Shown: positions 14,037 to 14,837 of the stretch, in pieces
Numbering within the stretch: the first letter of the stretch is position 1
Layout: every line of letters begins with the position of its first letter
DNA from: Pseudomonadota bacterium
GTDB taxonomy: Bacteria > Myxococcota > Polyangia > Polyangiales > Polyangiaceae
DNA: 14,837 nucleotides
Reading direction: 5' to 3'
NCBI GenBank assembly: GCA_023419055.1
Contig: JAEZYO010000089.1
Coordinates: 1 to 14,837 of the forward strand
Program-made: the position numbers and the translations under genes
Notes under the pieces: model-generated
Database searches by the model: none
Told to the model about the DNA's origin: nothing
The model's input: the letters and a program-made list of their open reading frames with translations, nothing else

Positions 14037-14097
14037 CGTCGTCTCGTTCCGCTCCGCCGCCATCCATGCGACCGGAGCGATTTTCGTCTCGATCTAC

Positions 14098-14113
14098 TGC
14101 GAAAACGGTGCCG
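14098..14113 (-). promoter_or_regulatory. sigma54-like -24/-12 promoter of the NtrC-type regulator
   Basis: On the minus strand CGGCACCGTTTTCGCA has GG at 14112-14111 and GC at 14100-14099, the exact sigma54 spacing, with both near-invariant pairs intact. It differs from TGGCACG-N4-TTGCW at three other positions. Transcription would begin near 14087, leaving ~50 nt before the ATG at 14036. Confidence 0.5.
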
Positions 14114-14151
14114 ACCGCGACGCGTCCCAAAAGGCCCGTCAATTCGCGGAT

Positions 14152-14171
14152 CTAGCGCCCAATCCTAGCGC
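14152..14171. repeat. direct repeat CTAGCGC, period 13
   Basis: CTAGCGC occurs at 14152-14158 and again at 14165-14171, 13 bp apart, in the kinase-regulator gap. The second copy overlaps the edge of dyad C by two bases. It may be part of the regulatory region or chance. Confidence 0.35.
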
Positions 14172-14184
14172 GCAAATATTGCGC
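14170..14184. promoter_or_regulatory. dyad C upstream of the NtrC-type regulator
   Basis: GCGCAAATATTGCGC is a perfect 6-3-6 dyad centred at 14177, 65 bp upstream of the -24 GG of the sigma54-like element of the regulator gene (about -90 from the predicted start). It shares its core with the two xfp-upstream dyads. Confidence 0.6.
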
Positions 14185-14191
14185 CCACGGG

Positions 14192-14837
14192 TCACCCAGC
14201 CCTTCCCGGGCGCAGCAATTGCGCCTGGGGCTCGGCGGGCAGGCGCAGCGAGAACAGGGTCCGCCCGTCCGCCGATCCGGAGGTGATCCAGCCGCCGTGA
14301 TCGCTCAAGACGCGGTGGGCGATCGAGAGACCGAGCCCGGTGCCGCCGGCTTTCGTCGTGTAGAACGGGTCGAAGATCGGCGTTCCCGGCGCGAAGCCGA
14401 GCCCGTTGTCTTCGACCTCGATACCGACGAACCCCTCCGCGTCCGCCGCGTGCGTCCGGAGCCAGAGCTTGCCTCCGTCGGGCATCGCGTCGAGCGCGTT
14501 GTCGACGAGCCCGGAGAGGACTTCTCGAAGGCGCGCTGCGTCGAGCTCGACGGCGGAAGCTCGAGGATCGAGCTCGAGCTCGATTTCCACTCCCGCCTGG
14601 GCGGCAGCCGCGGTCACCCCGGCCGCGAAATCGGAGATGAAGAGGTTGAGCTCGACGACCCCGAGATCGAGCCTGAGCGGTTCGGCGAAAGCCAGGAAAT
14701 CGGCGAGCAAATGCTCGATCCGGGCGAGCTCGCTCCGCACCTTGGCGACCGCTCCGAGGGCGTCCGCTCCGTCCGGGTTGCGGACCCGCTTTTCCAGCAC
14801 CTTCAGCTGCAAGAGGGCCGAGTTGAGAGGATTTCTG
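14192..14837 (-). CDS. sensor histidine kinase, C-terminal part (cut by window end)
   Basis: The frame is open to the last base of the window, giving about 215 residues of the C-terminus. The first visible residues, RNPLNSALLQLKVLE, follow directly after where the phospho-accepting His of the HisKA domain would be (H-E-x-RNPL), so His and sensor domains lie outside. The HATPase_c domain is intact: N-box LVDNALDAMPDGG, G1 VEDNGLGFAPG, F/G2 region FDPFYTTKAGGTGLGLSIAHRV. The arrangement resembles NtrB-class kinases (HPK4-like, ending in FYTTK-GGTGLGL). It sits upstream of the NtrC-type regulator on the same strand, with 155 bp between them, and is its likely cognate kinase. The signal it senses cannot be told from this window. 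Confidence 0.92.
   Translation of the reverse strand, partial: RNPLNSALLQLKVLEKRVRNPDGADALGAVAKVRSELARIEHLLADFLAFAEPLRLDLGVVELNLFISDFAAGVTAAAAQAGVEIELELDPRASAVELDAARLREVLSGLVDNALDAMPDGGKLWLRTHAADAEGFVGIEVEDNGLGFAPGTPIFDPFYTTKAGGTGLGLSIAHRVLSDHGGWITSGSADGRTLFSLRLPAEPQAQLLRPGRAG
14210..14224. promoter_or_regulatory. dyad D inside the 3' end of the kinase gene
   Basis: GCGCAGCAATTGCGC has the same GCGCA-N5-TGCGC form and extends to 6-bp arms (GGCGCA/TGCGCC). Its centre is 14217, 40 bp upstream of dyad C and 105 bp from the -24 GG of the regulator promoter. It lies within the last codons of the kinase gene. Confidence 0.5.

Noticed and set aside
12459..14168. 569-codon + strand frame opposite the NtrC-type regulator
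   Set aside because: Shadow frame; it overlaps the usp end and the whole regulator gene and has no domain of its own.

Overview
The window is about 70% GC, with nearly every third codon position G or C. It carries a lipoprotein with a very long Gly/Ala linker, an NtrC-type two-component system and a stand-alone multi-PAS kinase. Together these point to a myxobacterium, most likely of the Polyangiales (Sorangium-like) group. This placement rests on style and gene content, not on a marker gene.

Layout. 1-138: tail of an unknown + strand gene. 156-1175 (-): surface SGNH/GDSL hydrolase lipoprotein. 1371-3403 (-): apparent two-gene unit of an unknown 385-aa helical protein followed by a GlnD-like tandem-ACT protein. 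3404-3785: 382 bp without a gene. 3786-4022 (+): 78-aa unknown protein, convergent with a Tat-signal hemerythrin-like protein at 4031-4741 (-). A small lipoprotein diverges from the latter at 4831-5313 (+). 5469-8273 (+): soluble PAS4-GAF histidine kinase with no adjacent regulator. 8314-8400: possible leaderless mini-ORF followed by a GC-rich hairpin. 8494-8895 (+): rnk. 9044-9479: decayed BadF/BcrAD-type ATPase or sugar-kinase pseudogene. 9592-11985 (+): phosphoketolase xfp. 12068-12550 (+): UspA-type stress protein. 12624-14036 (-): NtrC-family sigma54 activator. 14192-14837 (-): C-terminal part of its likely sensor kinase, cut by the window end.

Most interesting observation. A 15-bp dyad, GCGCA-N5-TGCGC, occurs exactly four times by hand scan: twice in tandem upstream of xfp (9489, 9518) and twice upstream of the NtrC-type regulator (14170, 14210). 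In both places a sigma54-like -24/-12 element with the correct 12-bp GG-to-G(C/T) register lies between the dyads and the gene. This predicts a local circuit. The sensor kinase would phosphorylate the NtrC-type regulator, which would bind the dyads, activate its own gene and switch on phosphoketolase (probably with the downstream Usp gene) through RpoN. The genes are of known families; the regulatory wiring is the possibly undescribed part.

The other regions look like ordinary myxobacterial chromosome with several conserved-unknown genes and one decaying gene. I saw no insertion sequences, CRISPR arrays, tRNA or rRNA.
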